Notes under the pieces: generated by a model
Databases searched by the model: none
The model's input: the letters and a program-made list of their open reading frames with translations, nothing else
What the model was told of the DNA's origin: nothing
In this document: in pieces, positions 17,071-24,674 of the stretch
How positions within the stretch are numbered: the stretch's first letter is position 1
Layout: every line of letters begins with the position of its first letter
Position numbers and translations under genes: made by a program
NCBI GenBank assembly: GCA_964486455.1
Contig: CAZAMP010000013.1
Coordinates: 1-64,000 of the forward strand
Source: CAZAMP01 sp964486455
GTDB taxonomy: Bacteria; Eisenbacteria; RBG-16-71-46; CAZAMP01
Length of the DNA stretch: 64,000 nucleotides
Reading direction: 5' to 3'

Positions 17071-17487
17071 TCAATCGGCCATCAAAGGAGCCACGAAGTC
17101 CGCGAAAACGCGCCAGGCCAGGAGAACGAGTAGCAGCAGGATAACAATTTTCCAAATGCGCGATAATGACCACCCGATGACGCGGCCGAAAACGTAGACC
17201 ACCACCGCGACACCTAGGACACTGGCGAAAACCGGAAGGGTCCCTTGGATCCACTGGAGCGCGCAGAAAATCGCGAGAAACCCCAACGACACGAAGAACT
17301 GGATCAGCGCGCCCACGGGGGTTTTCGCCGCCCCCCTGGGCTCGCTGCGAAGGATACCCAGCCCGAAAGGCAGCACGATCAGTCCGACCGTCACGAGATC
17401 TTGCGGAATGTTGCCGCCGGTGTAGGCACTCCAGAGTTCCTTTGCGAACACCATTATCAGAAGAAGATCAAAGGGAACTCGTGTCAT
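17071..17487 (-). CDS. Small integral membrane protein downstream of the ATPase
   Basis: 138 aa, almost all hydrophobic, with about four TM helices (near 5-20, 33-50, 58-78 and 85-132). The last long stretch (VFASVLGVAVVVYVFGRVIG, then a second very Leu/Val-rich run) may be two helices. It has a short basic loop (RSEPRGAAKTP). The start overlaps the ATPase stop (ATGA, 17484-17487), so the two are made together. No family is recognised. It may anchor the ATPase to the inner membrane, which is inference from coupling. Confidence 0.65.
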   Translation of the reverse strand: MTRVPFDLLLIMVFAKELWSAYTGGNIPQDLVTVGLIVLPFGLGILRSEPRGAAKTPVGALIQFFVSLGFLAIFCALQWIQGTLPVFASVLGVAVVVYVFGRVIGWSLSRIWKIVILLLLVLLAWRVFADFVAPLMAD

Positions 17488-20006
17488 CTCGACGTTTCCT
17501 CACACCCCCCCGCGGCACGTCCGAACTTCTCGCGCGACGCCTGGAGAACCTGATCCGCCCGGTCCGCATCGAACGGCAGGTCGCTCCGCACCGTATGAAA
17601 GCTGAACGGTTGCACCAATCGCCCGTGAAGGCTGGTCTTCATGTACGCCCACCAGTTGGGCAATCTCCCCAGATCAAACCGGGTCAGGACCGGAAAGAAC
17701 TCGCGCTCCATCATCTCCGCATCCGCGATACCCAACCGAAAACAGATGAGTGTCCCGACGTTCCCAAAGATGGACTGAACGATTCGTTCCTGCTTGATCT
17801 GCGACAGAAACTGATTGGCGAGAACCAGACTCAGGCCGAACTTCCGTGCCTCGGAGAGAAGCGTTACGAAGCTCTGAGTAGCGAGACTTTGAAACTCGTC
17901 CACATACAAGTGGAAGATCCGGCGATCGCTTTCCGGGATCTCAACGCGCCCCATGGCCGCCGCCATCAGCTTCGCCATCAGCACCATGCCGAGGAACCGC
18001 GCGCTCTCCTCGGTAAGCTCCCCCTTCGCCAGGTTCACGAGAAGGATCTTGCCCTCATCCATGATCTTTCGCAGGTCGACGGTCGAGCGCTCCTGCGCAA
18101 AGATGCCCCTCAGCCTGGGATCGAAAATAAACCCGTGAAACTTGCTCGCGAAGTACGACCCGACGGCCAGGGAATCGGTGCTCGCCGCAGAGTAGTTCGT
18201 CTTCGGGAGAACCTGCTCGACCCAAAGCCTGAGCTGCGGGTCCATCGATCCTAGCGCTTTCCATCGCTTCCAGTAGCCTTCCACCTCGAAAATTGAGTAG
18301 AAGTCGAGCAACGTTCCGGGACATTCCGGATCGGACATGGCGAGCAAGAGGTTCATTCGCATGTGCTGGAAGAACATGGGGCCAGCGTACGCTTCCGCCG
18401 CGTGACCGTACTCATCCTCGAGAAGACGTCTCACGATCCCCGTGAGCTCTTGCGCGATGAAATGCCGCTGTTCCGCCGAGTCGCACTCAAGCAGATTGAG
18501 CCCAACCGGATGTTCCGTGTCCGTTGGATCCAGAAGCACCACATCGTCTACACGGTGCTCCGGGATCTTCCCCAGAAGTTCGCAATAGAGATCACCGTGC
18601 GGGTCGATCACACACAGGCCTTCCCCGGCTTCGATGTCCTCCAGCATCATCGTCTTGAGAAGCGTGGTCTTTCCGGTTCCCGTCTGCCCTACGATGTAGG
18701 TGTGGCGTCGGCGGTCCTCGTGATCCAGGTAGATCGGCTGGCGGAAATCGCCCGTCTCGCAGACGCCCACCTGCGTGCCCGTCTCCGGAAGGTCTTTCGA
18801 CGGCAGCTCTCGCCGCCAGGTTCGGGCTTCGAGACCGAGGGGAACGTCGAGTATCGCCGGCGGGAAGCGAAACGCCGCGAGCGCTTCGACCGAATCGAAC
18901 AGATGATGGAGCCGCCCGGAATTCTCGGGCACGAACTCCAGATCCGGTAGAAAGATATCGATCTCCTCGAATGCCTTCAGCTGCTCGCGCCGTGAGCACT
19001 CGAGCACTTCATATCCGCCCGCGAGGAAGTGGTGCCCGAGCTTGGCCGACCCTCCCGGCATTCCCCCGGCCGGTTCCGTAGTCAAACCGCCGATCGTGTC
19101 AATCAGCTGTGCGGAGATTTCGGAAGGAGAAACCATCTGTATCAGCATCTGCCCCGCGTTGTCCTTCAGCCCAAAGAGAAGCCTGGATTGATACTCCTCG
19201 TATTGCCGCGCCCGATGCTGCAGCGTCGGTCTCAGCGACGAAAGGTCGCCCCGTAGAGAACCCAATCCCACCTGAGCCGCGCGTTCGCAGGACGCTATCT
19301 GTTCCTCCAAAAAGGCTTCCTCCATCGACGAGATGGAGGTCGGTCGGAGGCGACAGCTGACCGCAACCGGTTCCGGTTCCCTCAGGAGCATCTTGAAGAG
19401 CGTCGAGAAGTCACCGCCCGTCGGAAGAAAGGGATAGACGTGCAGGATCGTCCCCGAACCCCGCCGCTCGGAAGGCGCTGGCGACGGCGGCGGTGTAAAC
19501 CCCAGCGGCCGAGTGGCCCGCTCGCCGCTCTGCAACGTGTCGAGCCTTGCCAGTTCCGCCCGTCGCATGATCTGAACCGAATGTCGCCCGTCGAACGAGT
19601 GAAGGAAGTTCTCGATCTCACGCGCGGCCATCATGCGGAACTCATACTCCTCGAACAGGGCATCCAGAAGTCCCAACAGATGATGAGCGTGAGCTTCGGC
19701 TTCAGCGGCGCCCGCGTCATCCAGTCGGCAGAGCAATGCGATGTCGATGCGCCCACGCGTGTAGCGTTCGGTATCGGGAAACGAGATCAACCTGAGATCG
19801 TATGTCAGCCGTTCGTCCTTGAGATTGGTGAGGCCGTTGAGAAGCTCCGCATGCCGGCGTCTCGAAGCCGCGTGGTATCGCGGGAGGTCGTCCTCCTTGA
19901 GGCCAAGCGCCCCCAACGTGAGCGCCCGCTCGACTCGACAGGCGACGTAGTGCCGCCTTCGCCTTGCGGTGAGAACAACCCGGTGTTTGCGGCGAGTAGG
20001 ACACAT
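17484..20006 (-). CDS. HerA/TraD-like ATPase (type IV secretion DNA-binding domain family)
   Basis: 840 aa from ATG 20006, which has GGAGGAGAG 7 bases upstream and is preferred over 20045. The first 420 residues are a helical/alpha-beta region with no TM helix. The ATPase core (about 440-790) has Walker A GQTGTGKTTLLKT, the family motif IDPHGDLYCELL, Walker B LYVDEFQ and the later ANQFLSQI and FGNVGTLICFRLG motifs seen in VirD4/TraD/TraG and HerA-like pumps. These hexameric ATPases translocate DNA or coupling proteins. Lack of a TM domain, and a membrane protein encoded next door, suggest a two-part coupling protein. No relaxase or other conjugation gene is visible, so a role in conjugation is unsupported. 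DNA processing or defence are alternatives. Confidence 0.8.
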   Translation of the reverse strand: MCPTRRKHRVVLTARRRRHYVACRVERALTLGALGLKEDDLPRYHAASRRRHAELLNGLTNLKDERLTYDLRLISFPDTERYTRGRIDIALLCRLDDAGAAEAEAHAHHLLGLLDALFEEYEFRMMAAREIENFLHSFDGRHSVQIMRRAELARLDTLQSGERATRPLGFTPPPSPAPSERRGSGTILHVYPFLPTGGDFSTLFKMLLREPEPVAVSCRLRPTSISSMEEAFLEEQIASCERAAQVGLGSLRGDLSSLRPTLQHRARQYEEYQSRLLFGLKDNAGQMLIQMVSPSEISAQLIDTIGGLTTEPAGGMPGGSAKLGHHFLAGGYEVLECSRREQLKAFEEIDIFLPDLEFVPENSGRLHHLFDSVEALAAFRFPPAILDVPLGLEARTWRRELPSKDLPETGTQVGVCETGDFRQPIYLDHEDRRRHTYIVGQTGTGKTTLLKTMMLEDIEAGEGLCVIDPHGDLYCELLGKIPEHRVDDVVLLDPTDTEHPVGLNLLECDSAEQRHFIAQELTGIVRRLLEDEYGHAAEAYAGPMFFQHMRMNLLLAMSDPECPGTLLDFYSIFEVEGYWKRWKALGSMDPQLRLWVEQVLPKTNYSAASTDSLAVGSYFASKFHGFIFDPRLRGIFAQERSTVDLRKIMDEGKILLVNLAKGELTEESARFLGMVLMAKLMAAAMGRVEIPESDRRIFHLYVDEFQSLATQSFVTLLSEARKFGLSLVLANQFLSQIKQERIVQSIFGNVGTLICFRLGIADAEMMEREFFPVLTRFDLGRLPNWWAYMKTSLHGRLVQPFSFHTVRSDLPFDADRADQVLQASREKFGRAAGGCEETSR

Positions 20007-20056
20007 GGTAACTCTCCTCCGCGAGACACCCGGCCTTCGACGCACTACGACGTCGA

Positions 20057-20692
20057 TTAGTCATCTACGGAAATCTGAACGCCGATCCTACCCCAGTCCG
20101 CAGGGAGCGGCTCACCAGTGAATTCCCCGTGGAGGCGCTCCGCGCACAGGCGAAGCACGCTGAACTCTCCTCCGGTGCCGACGAGGGCCACGCGAAGCTC
20201 CCCGAATCGATGGACCGCATCCGACCGTTCTCGGGCGCGGATACGGTAGCGCGGAGGATCGGACTCCTCCGATGCGAGCTTACGCGTGAGGTCGAGCTCC
20301 GGCTCGAGCCATGGCAGGCGCTCATCCAGGATCGTGAGCGCGATGAAACGTCTCACGTCAATAACTCGGGTCTCTTCGACGCCCGGGCCGTGCTCGGCGT
20401 CATGACGAGGTCGCTCGAGAGGAAACTCCGTGATCGGGTGGATCGATGGTGCAACTCCCGGGGATACTTCGATGTGATCCAGAATTCGACCGGCTTCATT
20501 CTCTGGATGATGTCCGGCATCCTCCAGGTCCGCTTTGATCGACTCGAGCGACTCGGCGAGAATCTCATCGGGGGAGAGCCCTAGATTCAACAGAAACGCC
20601 TCCAGAAGCGCCTCCCCTTCTCCTTCCCGACCGCGCTCGGCGTCGCCTCTGTCAGGACCGGGAACCCCGAATTCTGGAGTGAACTTAGGCAT
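20057..20692 (-). CDS. 211-aa protein of unknown function between sigma factor and ATPase
   Basis: Not recognised. The protein is soluble and acidic. The N-terminal third is Glu-rich helix (LLEAFLLNLGLSPDEILAES, then SIKADLEDAG). The middle has HPITEFPLERPRHDAEHGPG, and the C-terminal part is mixed strand/helix (FGELRVALVGTGGEFSVLRL) ending in acidic residues. Codon usage is like the neighbours' and the spacing is operon-like (about 50 bases on each side). Context suggests it works with the ATPase, perhaps as an accessory subunit. Confidence 0.6.
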   Translation of the reverse strand: MPKFTPEFGVPGPDRGDAERGREGEGEALLEAFLLNLGLSPDEILAESLESIKADLEDAGHHPENEAGRILDHIEVSPGVAPSIHPITEFPLERPRHDAEHGPGVEETRVIDVRRFIALTILDERLPWLEPELDLTRKLASEESDPPRYRIRARERSDAVHRFGELRVALVGTGGEFSVLRLCAERLHGEFTGEPLPADWGRIGVQISVDD

Positions 20693-20739
20693 GTTACTTG
20701 TTCCTCAATCTACCCTCGCGGGCCTCGGCACACTCGCCG

Positions 20740-21315
20740 CTACGTCTCCCGGCTCAACCTCAAGTCGCTCAATCGCCGCCGCAGACGCTTCTTGGCACTT
20801 CGAAGCTCTGCGACCGAAACGCCCAGTCGGCTCGCCGCTACGTCTTCAGACAAGATGTCGCCGTCTCGCAGAAGCACCAGGTAGCGAACCGCGAGCGAAT
20901 CTCCGCGCACTCTGCTCATGAGCGTGCTCTGAATCCTCTCGACGTACAATCTCGACAACAGCAGGCCGTCTGAGGTCCCGTTGCTGAGTTCGGGCGTTCC
21001 GTTGCGTTCGCTCTCGCTCATCCGCTCGACGCTGGCCAACTGCCTCCGCCTGGCAATCTCAAGGATGTGGCTTACCCGGCTGCGTATGATCCCGCAGAGC
21101 AACCCGAAGACCCGGACGCGGTCGCGAGGCCACGTCCTTACCCCCGTCCAGACCGCGAGAATCGCATCCTGCACGAGGTCCTCCAACTCCGGCGCCCCCG
21201 AAACCTCCTGTCGCAGCCACGAGTAACGGTGAGCGAAGTATAGGAGCCGAATGGTGAGTTCCTCCCAGTCTTCACGGGAGAGGGCGGATCGCGTCTCGGC
21301 GTCAATAGGTATCAC
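20740..21315 (-). CDS. ECF-like RNA polymerase sigma factor
   Basis: 191 aa from GTG 21315. Region 2 features are visible near 35-90 (LEDLVQDAILAVWTGV with the acidic-Leu-Val-Gln-Asp core, then VRVFGLLCGIIRSRV). Region 4 is near 140-188 (VRYLVLLRDGDILSEDVAAS, then a helix-turn-helix RLGVSVAELRSAKKRLRRRL). There is no region 3, consistent with the ECF group. No adjacent anti-sigma factor is apparent. It heads a minus-strand series with the unknown protein, ATPase and membrane protein, and possibly the caspase operon 4 kb downstream, so it may direct their expression (inference). The ribosome site is weak (CGGAG close to the start). Confidence 0.75.
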   Translation of the reverse strand: MIPIDAETRSALSREDWEELTIRLLYFAHRYSWLRQEVSGAPELEDLVQDAILAVWTGVRTWPRDRVRVFGLLCGIIRSRVSHILEIARRRQLASVERMSESERNGTPELSNGTSDGLLLSRLYVERIQSTLMSRVRGDSLAVRYLVLLRDGDILSEDVAASRLGVSVAELRSAKKRLRRRLSDLRLSRET

Positions 21316-21649
21316 GGCTCCGATGGCCCTTTATTAGTAATGCCCACGCAGTCACACCTCGTGCCATCAATTCGACAGAAATCAGCCAAGTGATTTGTTT
21401 CCCGACTGATAGATCCCAAATCGTACCTCCCGGTGGCGGCGCGTTCAAGTCCACACTCCCACACACGAGACGCTCCCCCGGCCGGAACTCTATGCCCCCT
21501 TTTCATGGCACGAAGCGGCCCCTCACCGGCAAACCATATCGGGCGCGGACATCTCGCCACAGCAGCCGTGACAGGCGCCACGGACTAGAGGTTCGAGCTT
21601 CTGCAGGACGCAGGCGATCGAACCCCGGTGATCTGAACAGGAGGACGTC
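21316..21649. other. 334-base divergent promoter region
   Basis: This lies between the sigma factor (minus) and the CHAP-like lipoprotein (plus). An open frame on the minus strand (21312-21581) overlaps the sigma start but looks like noise. I see no convincing -35/-10 pair. A patch near 21333-21341 (TTTATTAGT) is the most AT-rich stretch. A CAGGAGG ribosome site serves the plus-strand gene. Confidence 0.5.
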
Positions 21650-22288
21650 ATGATCTCCAGAGTATCGATGATGGTGGTCGGGGTGGCCCTTTGCACCCTC
21701 ATGCTGAGCGGCTGCGGCGACGAAGCGGTCTCACCCAGTTCGCCAATTGACGGCGAAGCGAATCCCTCATCCGAGTCGATCGAGCATCAGCTCGACCTGC
21801 CCGATGGGTCCAGCCCTGAATCACACCTTCCTGACCATTGGCGGCAGGCGGTGTACCGAGAAATCTGCTACGCGATTTCAAGGCAACGTTATCATCACGG
21901 CGACTGGGGCGCGTCGAACCGCATCATCAACGGCTGGTTCGCCGGGGATTGGAGCTACCGGGGGCTCGGGCGAGGGATTGGTGGACAGTGCAAGTCGTTC
22001 GCCAGAGAGATCGTCAGACGAGCTACCGGGAACCGCTATGATCTCCCGACCGGCTACAACTACGCGCAGGGCAACATCGCCTGGTGCAAGCCCGGCGATG
22101 TCATTCAGCGCTCCAACAGCTACGGCACCCCCCACACCGCGATCGTGTTCAAGATCCTCGAGCGTGACAGCCAGGGGAGGGCGACGAAAATCGACGTCAT
22201 AGACTCCAACTTCATTCGGAGCCGCACTATCGGTCGCCATGTCCTTCCGCGAGGCAGCTACCGCCTGCATCAGTTCAAGGTCTGGTAG
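21650..22288 (+). CDS. CHAP-like (amidase/endopeptidase fold) lipoprotein
   Basis: 212 aa from ATG 21650 (CAGGAGG 5 bases upstream). It has a lipoprotein signal with lipobox LMLSGC (Cys22) and a Ser/Pro-rich linker to about 60. The C-terminal domain has the order of a CHAP/NlpC-type cysteine hydrolase: Cys114 in GGQCKSFARE, a WCKPGDVIQ turn, His162 in TPHTAIVF, and an acidic/Asn residue in IDVIDSN. CHAP enzymes cut peptidoglycan amide bonds, so a periplasmic wall-trimming role is likely, though the substrate is not shown. The gene stands alone between a divergent promoter region and a strong hairpin. Confidence 0.7.
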   Translation: MISRVSMMVVGVALCTLMLSGCGDEAVSPSSPIDGEANPSSESIEHQLDLPDGSSPESHLPDHWRQAVYREICYAISRQRYHHGDWGASNRIINGWFAGDWSYRGLGRGIGGQCKSFAREIVRRATGNRYDLPTGYNYAQGNIAWCKPGDVIQRSNSYGTPHTAIVFKILERDSQGRATKIDVIDSNFIRSRTIGRHVLPRGSYRLHQFKVW

Positions 22289-22298
22289 GCCGATGCGT

Positions 22299-22328
22299 CT
22301 CATGGGGCGCCTCCGGGCGCCCCATGAG
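22299..22328. terminator. Perfect 13-bp hairpin between convergent genes
   Basis: CTCATGGGGCGCC (22299-22311), loop TCCG, then GGCGCCCCATGAG (22316-22328). It lies between the convergent stops at 22288 (+) and 22341 (-). Its position and stem strength indicate a shared terminator, though no U-tract follows on either strand. Confidence 0.75.
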
Positions 22329-22340
22329 GCCATTCACCGA

Positions 22341-22601
22341 TCAACCCGTCACCCTGAACACTTCATCACCCACCCGGGCATGCTCGATCACGCGGATACC
22401 GATCGATTGCCCCTTCTCCGCCTCTTGGACCTCTGCGTGCTCAATCTGCATCCGCTCGACCGTTTGAGTGAAGTCGGACGTGTGCCCCTTGATGTGAATT
22501 GTGTCGCCCACGCTCAGCTCGCCTTCCGTCAGCTCGATCGCGGCCACCTTGATCTTGCCGAAGTAGTGGCTTACGTGGCCGATCTTGACCTCGTCCGCCA
22601 T
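22341..22601 (-). CDS. EF-Tu domain-2-like miniprotein
   Basis: 86 aa from ATG 22601 (AAAGGAGG 8 bases upstream). The earlier in-frame start at 22793 lies inside amrS and adds Arg-rich noise. The product (GHVSHYFGKIKVAAIEL, LSVGDTIHIKGHTSDFTQTV, QSIGIRVIEHARVGDEVFRV) matches the second beta-barrel domain of translational GTPases such as EF-Tu, with no GTPase domain. Similar stand-alone 'translation elongation factor-like' proteins are common in bacteria and archaea, but their function is unknown. It follows amrS by 20 bases, so the two are probably co-transcribed. Confidence 0.8.
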   Translation of the reverse strand: MADEVKIGHVSHYFGKIKVAAIELTEGELSVGDTIHIKGHTSDFTQTVERMQIEHAEVQEAEKGQSIGIRVIEHARVGDEVFRVTG

Positions 22602-22621
22602 GTCGCGAACCTCCTTTGGCT

Positions 22622-23713
22622 CTAAGGACGTACGGAGCGCGGCCGCCCGTCGCTTCCGCGGCCGTCGGTCCCGTTCCCGAACACTCCCGCTATCGCGGTT
22701 CCACATGATGGGCATGTGCCATCGTCGATCCGGCTCTCCGACACGCTGTGCCACCCGCGCCGGACGAGCCCCTCGCCGCAGCCCGGACACCACGTGGTCT
22801 GGCCGTCCGGATCGACGACGTTCCCGACATAGACGTACTTGAGCCCCGCCCGGATGGCGATCTCCCGCGCCCGGCGCAGAGTCGACGTTGGCGTGCGCGG
22901 TCGGTCCGTCATTCGAAAGTCGGGATGAAAGGCCGTGTAGTGAAGCGGCACGTCATCGCCGAGATTCTCGAGAACCCAGGCGCACGCGTCGCGAATCTCA
23001 TCGTCGTCGTCGTTCAGGCCCGGAATGAGAAGCGTGGTGATTTCGATCCACACGTCGGTGTCACGGCGGAGCCAGACAAGCGTGTCGAGGACCGGCTGGA
23101 GATGGGCGAGCGTCAGCTTGTGGTAGAAGGTCTCGCTGAACGCTTTGAGATCCACGTTCGCGCCGTCGATGAACTCGAAAATCTCGCCGCGCGCTTCCGG
23201 GGTGACGTAGCCGGCCGTCACCATCACGTTCTTGAGCCCCGCCTCACGCGCCGCCTTCGCGGTGTCGATCACGTACTCCCCGAAGATGATCGGATCGTTG
23301 TATGTGTATGCGATGGAATGGCATCGTTCGCGAACGGCCGTACGGACGATCTCATCCGGCATGAGCGAATAGCTGCCGAGATCGTTGAGCCGCGCCTTGG
23401 AGGTGTCCCAGTTCTGGCAGAACTTGCAGCCGAGATTGCACCCGGCCGTCCCGAAGGAAAGGATCGAGCTCCCGGGCAGGAAGTGGTTGAGCGGCTTCTT
23501 CTCGATGGGATCGACGGCGAGGCTCGTCGGTCGCCCGTATCCGAGCGCGACGAGTTTCCCGCCTTCGTTCTTCCGGATGAAGCAGAAGCCGGCCTTCCCG
23601 TCAGGAAGCCGACAATACCTGGGACAGAGCGTGCAGAGGACCCGTCCGTCGCGATCGACGCGCCACCAACGGGCGGCATGATGGTCGGTGGATCTGCGGG
23701 CGGGTGTAGGCAT
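22622..23713 (-). CDS. amrS: AmmeMemoRadiSam-system radical SAM enzyme AmrS
   Basis: 363 aa. It has the family N-terminus (ARWWRVDRDGRVLCTLCPRYC) with Cys27, 30, 34 and 44, then the radical SAM motif GCNLGCKFC (Cys92, 96, 99), YTYNDP, VDLKAFSE, and a C-terminal zinc-ribbon-like pair (CPGCGEG ... CPSCG). AmrS proteins are related to pyruvate-formate-lyase activases and normally accompany AMMECR1 and Memo proteins. Neither partner is seen in this window, and the substrate is unknown. The first possible start is ATG 23713, as there is no ATG, GTG or TTG between it and the conserved WW. It has no good ribosome site and lies in a hairpin. Confidence 0.9.
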   Translation of the reverse strand: MPTPARRSTDHHAARWWRVDRDGRVLCTLCPRYCRLPDGKAGFCFIRKNEGGKLVALGYGRPTSLAVDPIEKKPLNHFLPGSSILSFGTAGCNLGCKFCQNWDTSKARLNDLGSYSLMPDEIVRTAVRERCHSIAYTYNDPIIFGEYVIDTAKAAREAGLKNVMVTAGYVTPEARGEIFEFIDGANVDLKAFSETFYHKLTLAHLQPVLDTLVWLRRDTDVWIEITTLLIPGLNDDDDEIRDACAWVLENLGDDVPLHYTAFHPDFRMTDRPRTPTSTLRRAREIAIRAGLKYVYVGNVVDPDGQTTWCPGCGEGLVRRGWHSVSESRIDDGTCPSCGTAIAGVFGNGTDGRGSDGRPRSVRP

Positions 23714-23730
23714 GCTCAGAGCCTACACCC
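23702..23730 (-). promoter_or_regulatory. Hairpin enclosing the amrS start codon
   Basis: On the transcript, GGGTGTAGGC pairs perfectly (10 bp) with GCCTACACCC across a 9-base loop, and the AUG (23711-23713) sits at the loop/stem border. There is no upstream GGAGG. The hairpin could reduce translation initiation or end transcription of the upstream lipoprotein gene. Confidence 0.5.
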
Positions 23731-23772
23731 CGTGAGCGAGGTGGGCTACATCGCATTCAGGCCTGGCGTGGG

Positions 23773-24501
23773 CTACATAGCTTCTTCGCCGCTCTCCCGC
23801 TCCGCGTACTGCTCGGGCTCACGCGACGCGTCGGGCAATGGACGCTCTGCTGGGATCGGCGTGGAGCTCAGCGCCAGCGAAAGGTGACCGGAGAGCGTCT
23901 CGACGGCCTCTGCCATCGCGCCACGGAAGCTCGCGGTGAGCGGAAGCTCGGTATTCCCGTCCGCGCGGGTCAGGCCATGTCCCGAGACCGTGCCTCGACC
24001 GAGGAGACTTCCGTCACGCTCCAGGATCTCGAAGCTGATTGCCACCCGGAACGAGAGATTGCGCTCGCATCCGTCGCACGACGTCTGCCCCTGTGTATGT
24101 CCCTTGAGGTAGGTCGCGTTGCACACGATCAGGACGTCCGGTGCCGGCGGCGCCGCCTTCTCCGCCGGCCAGATCTCGGAAGCGGCCGCCCCCGTGGCCT
24201 TTGCCTGGTCTAGGATGGGCTCCTGAACGACGACCACGTCGGCGAAAACCCGCTTCGCGCTGCGCACGAGCGCGCTGCGGAGATAGTCCCCCATGGCCAC
24301 CGAGGCCGAATCGCCGTCCGGCGTCAGAACCGAGGCGGTCGCGGAGACGATCTCGGGACCGAGATAGAGCCCGGCGATGTATGGATGTGTGGTTTGAACG
24401 TCCGGCTTACTGACGGTGGCATTGTGGCTCGGAGAGATCATGGACGCGCATCCGGCCAAGGCACCGATCAAGAGCAGGAGTAGGGTGTCGGTCCCACGCA
24501 T
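23773..24501 (-). CDS. Lipoprotein of unknown function
   Basis: 242 aa from ATG 24501 (GGAG 7 bases upstream). The lipobox is LIGALAGC (Cys18). The mature protein has an alpha/beta layout: LYLGPEIVSATASVLTPDG, a helix (YLRSALVRSAKRVF), a strand (DVLIVCNATYLKG), a Cys pair (TSCDGCERN) and strands SFRVAISFEIL / LLGRGTVSGHG. The arrangement resembles lipoproteins that assemble into periplasmic secretion or envelope complexes, such as the CsgG/YajG type. No catalytic motif is apparent. It is 59 bases upstream of amrS on the same strand. Confidence 0.65.
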   Translation of the reverse strand: MRGTDTLLLLLIGALAGCASMISPSHNATVSKPDVQTTHPYIAGLYLGPEIVSATASVLTPDGDSASVAMGDYLRSALVRSAKRVFADVVVVQEPILDQAKATGAAASEIWPAEKAAPPAPDVLIVCNATYLKGHTQGQTSCDGCERNLSFRVAISFEILERDGSLLGRGTVSGHGLTRADGNTELPLTASFRGAMAEAVETLSGHLSLALSSTPIPAERPLPDASREPEQYAERESGEEAM

Positions 24502-24598
24502 GACATGCTCCAGGTTGAAGGTGTTGGAATCTTAGATCGGTAGGGCCGGGACCAACCTTGAGGCACGGCAGGCTCAGGGCCGCCGCGGGGACGAAGAA

Positions 24599-24628
24599 CG
24601 GCCCGGCGGTCGTCTGACCACCGGGCCG
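24599..24628 (-). terminator. Terminator-like hairpin after the beta-barrel gene
   Basis: CGGCCCGGCGGT (24599-24610) pairs with ACCACCGGGCCG (24617-24628) with one mismatch and a 6-base loop. On the minus strand it is followed by TTCTTCG. A second, shorter inverted repeat (GAGCCGG/CCGGCTC, 24643-24666) lies just before it. Both are downstream of the gene that ends at 24675. Confidence 0.65.
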
Positions 24629-24674
24629 GTACTGCCGCGATTGAGCCGGCCCGGGCGGACCGGCTCTCAGCTCA

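Noticed and set aside
17071..21315. Conjugative or integrative element
   Set aside because: Only a coupling-protein-like ATPase is present. There is no relaxase, pilus, integrase, tRNA or direct repeat.
21312..21581. 89-codon minus-strand frame overlapping the sigma factor start
   Set aside because: No ribosome site or family, low-complexity composition, and it fills the divergent promoter region.
23741..23778. Direct repeat GTGGGCTACAT (two copies)
   Set aside because: Eleven bases, 27 apart, with the second copy reaching into the lipoprotein 3' end; too short to interpret.
22748..23887. 379-codon plus-strand open frame opposite amrS
   Set aside because: amrS has clear motifs on the minus strand; this frame is its shadow.
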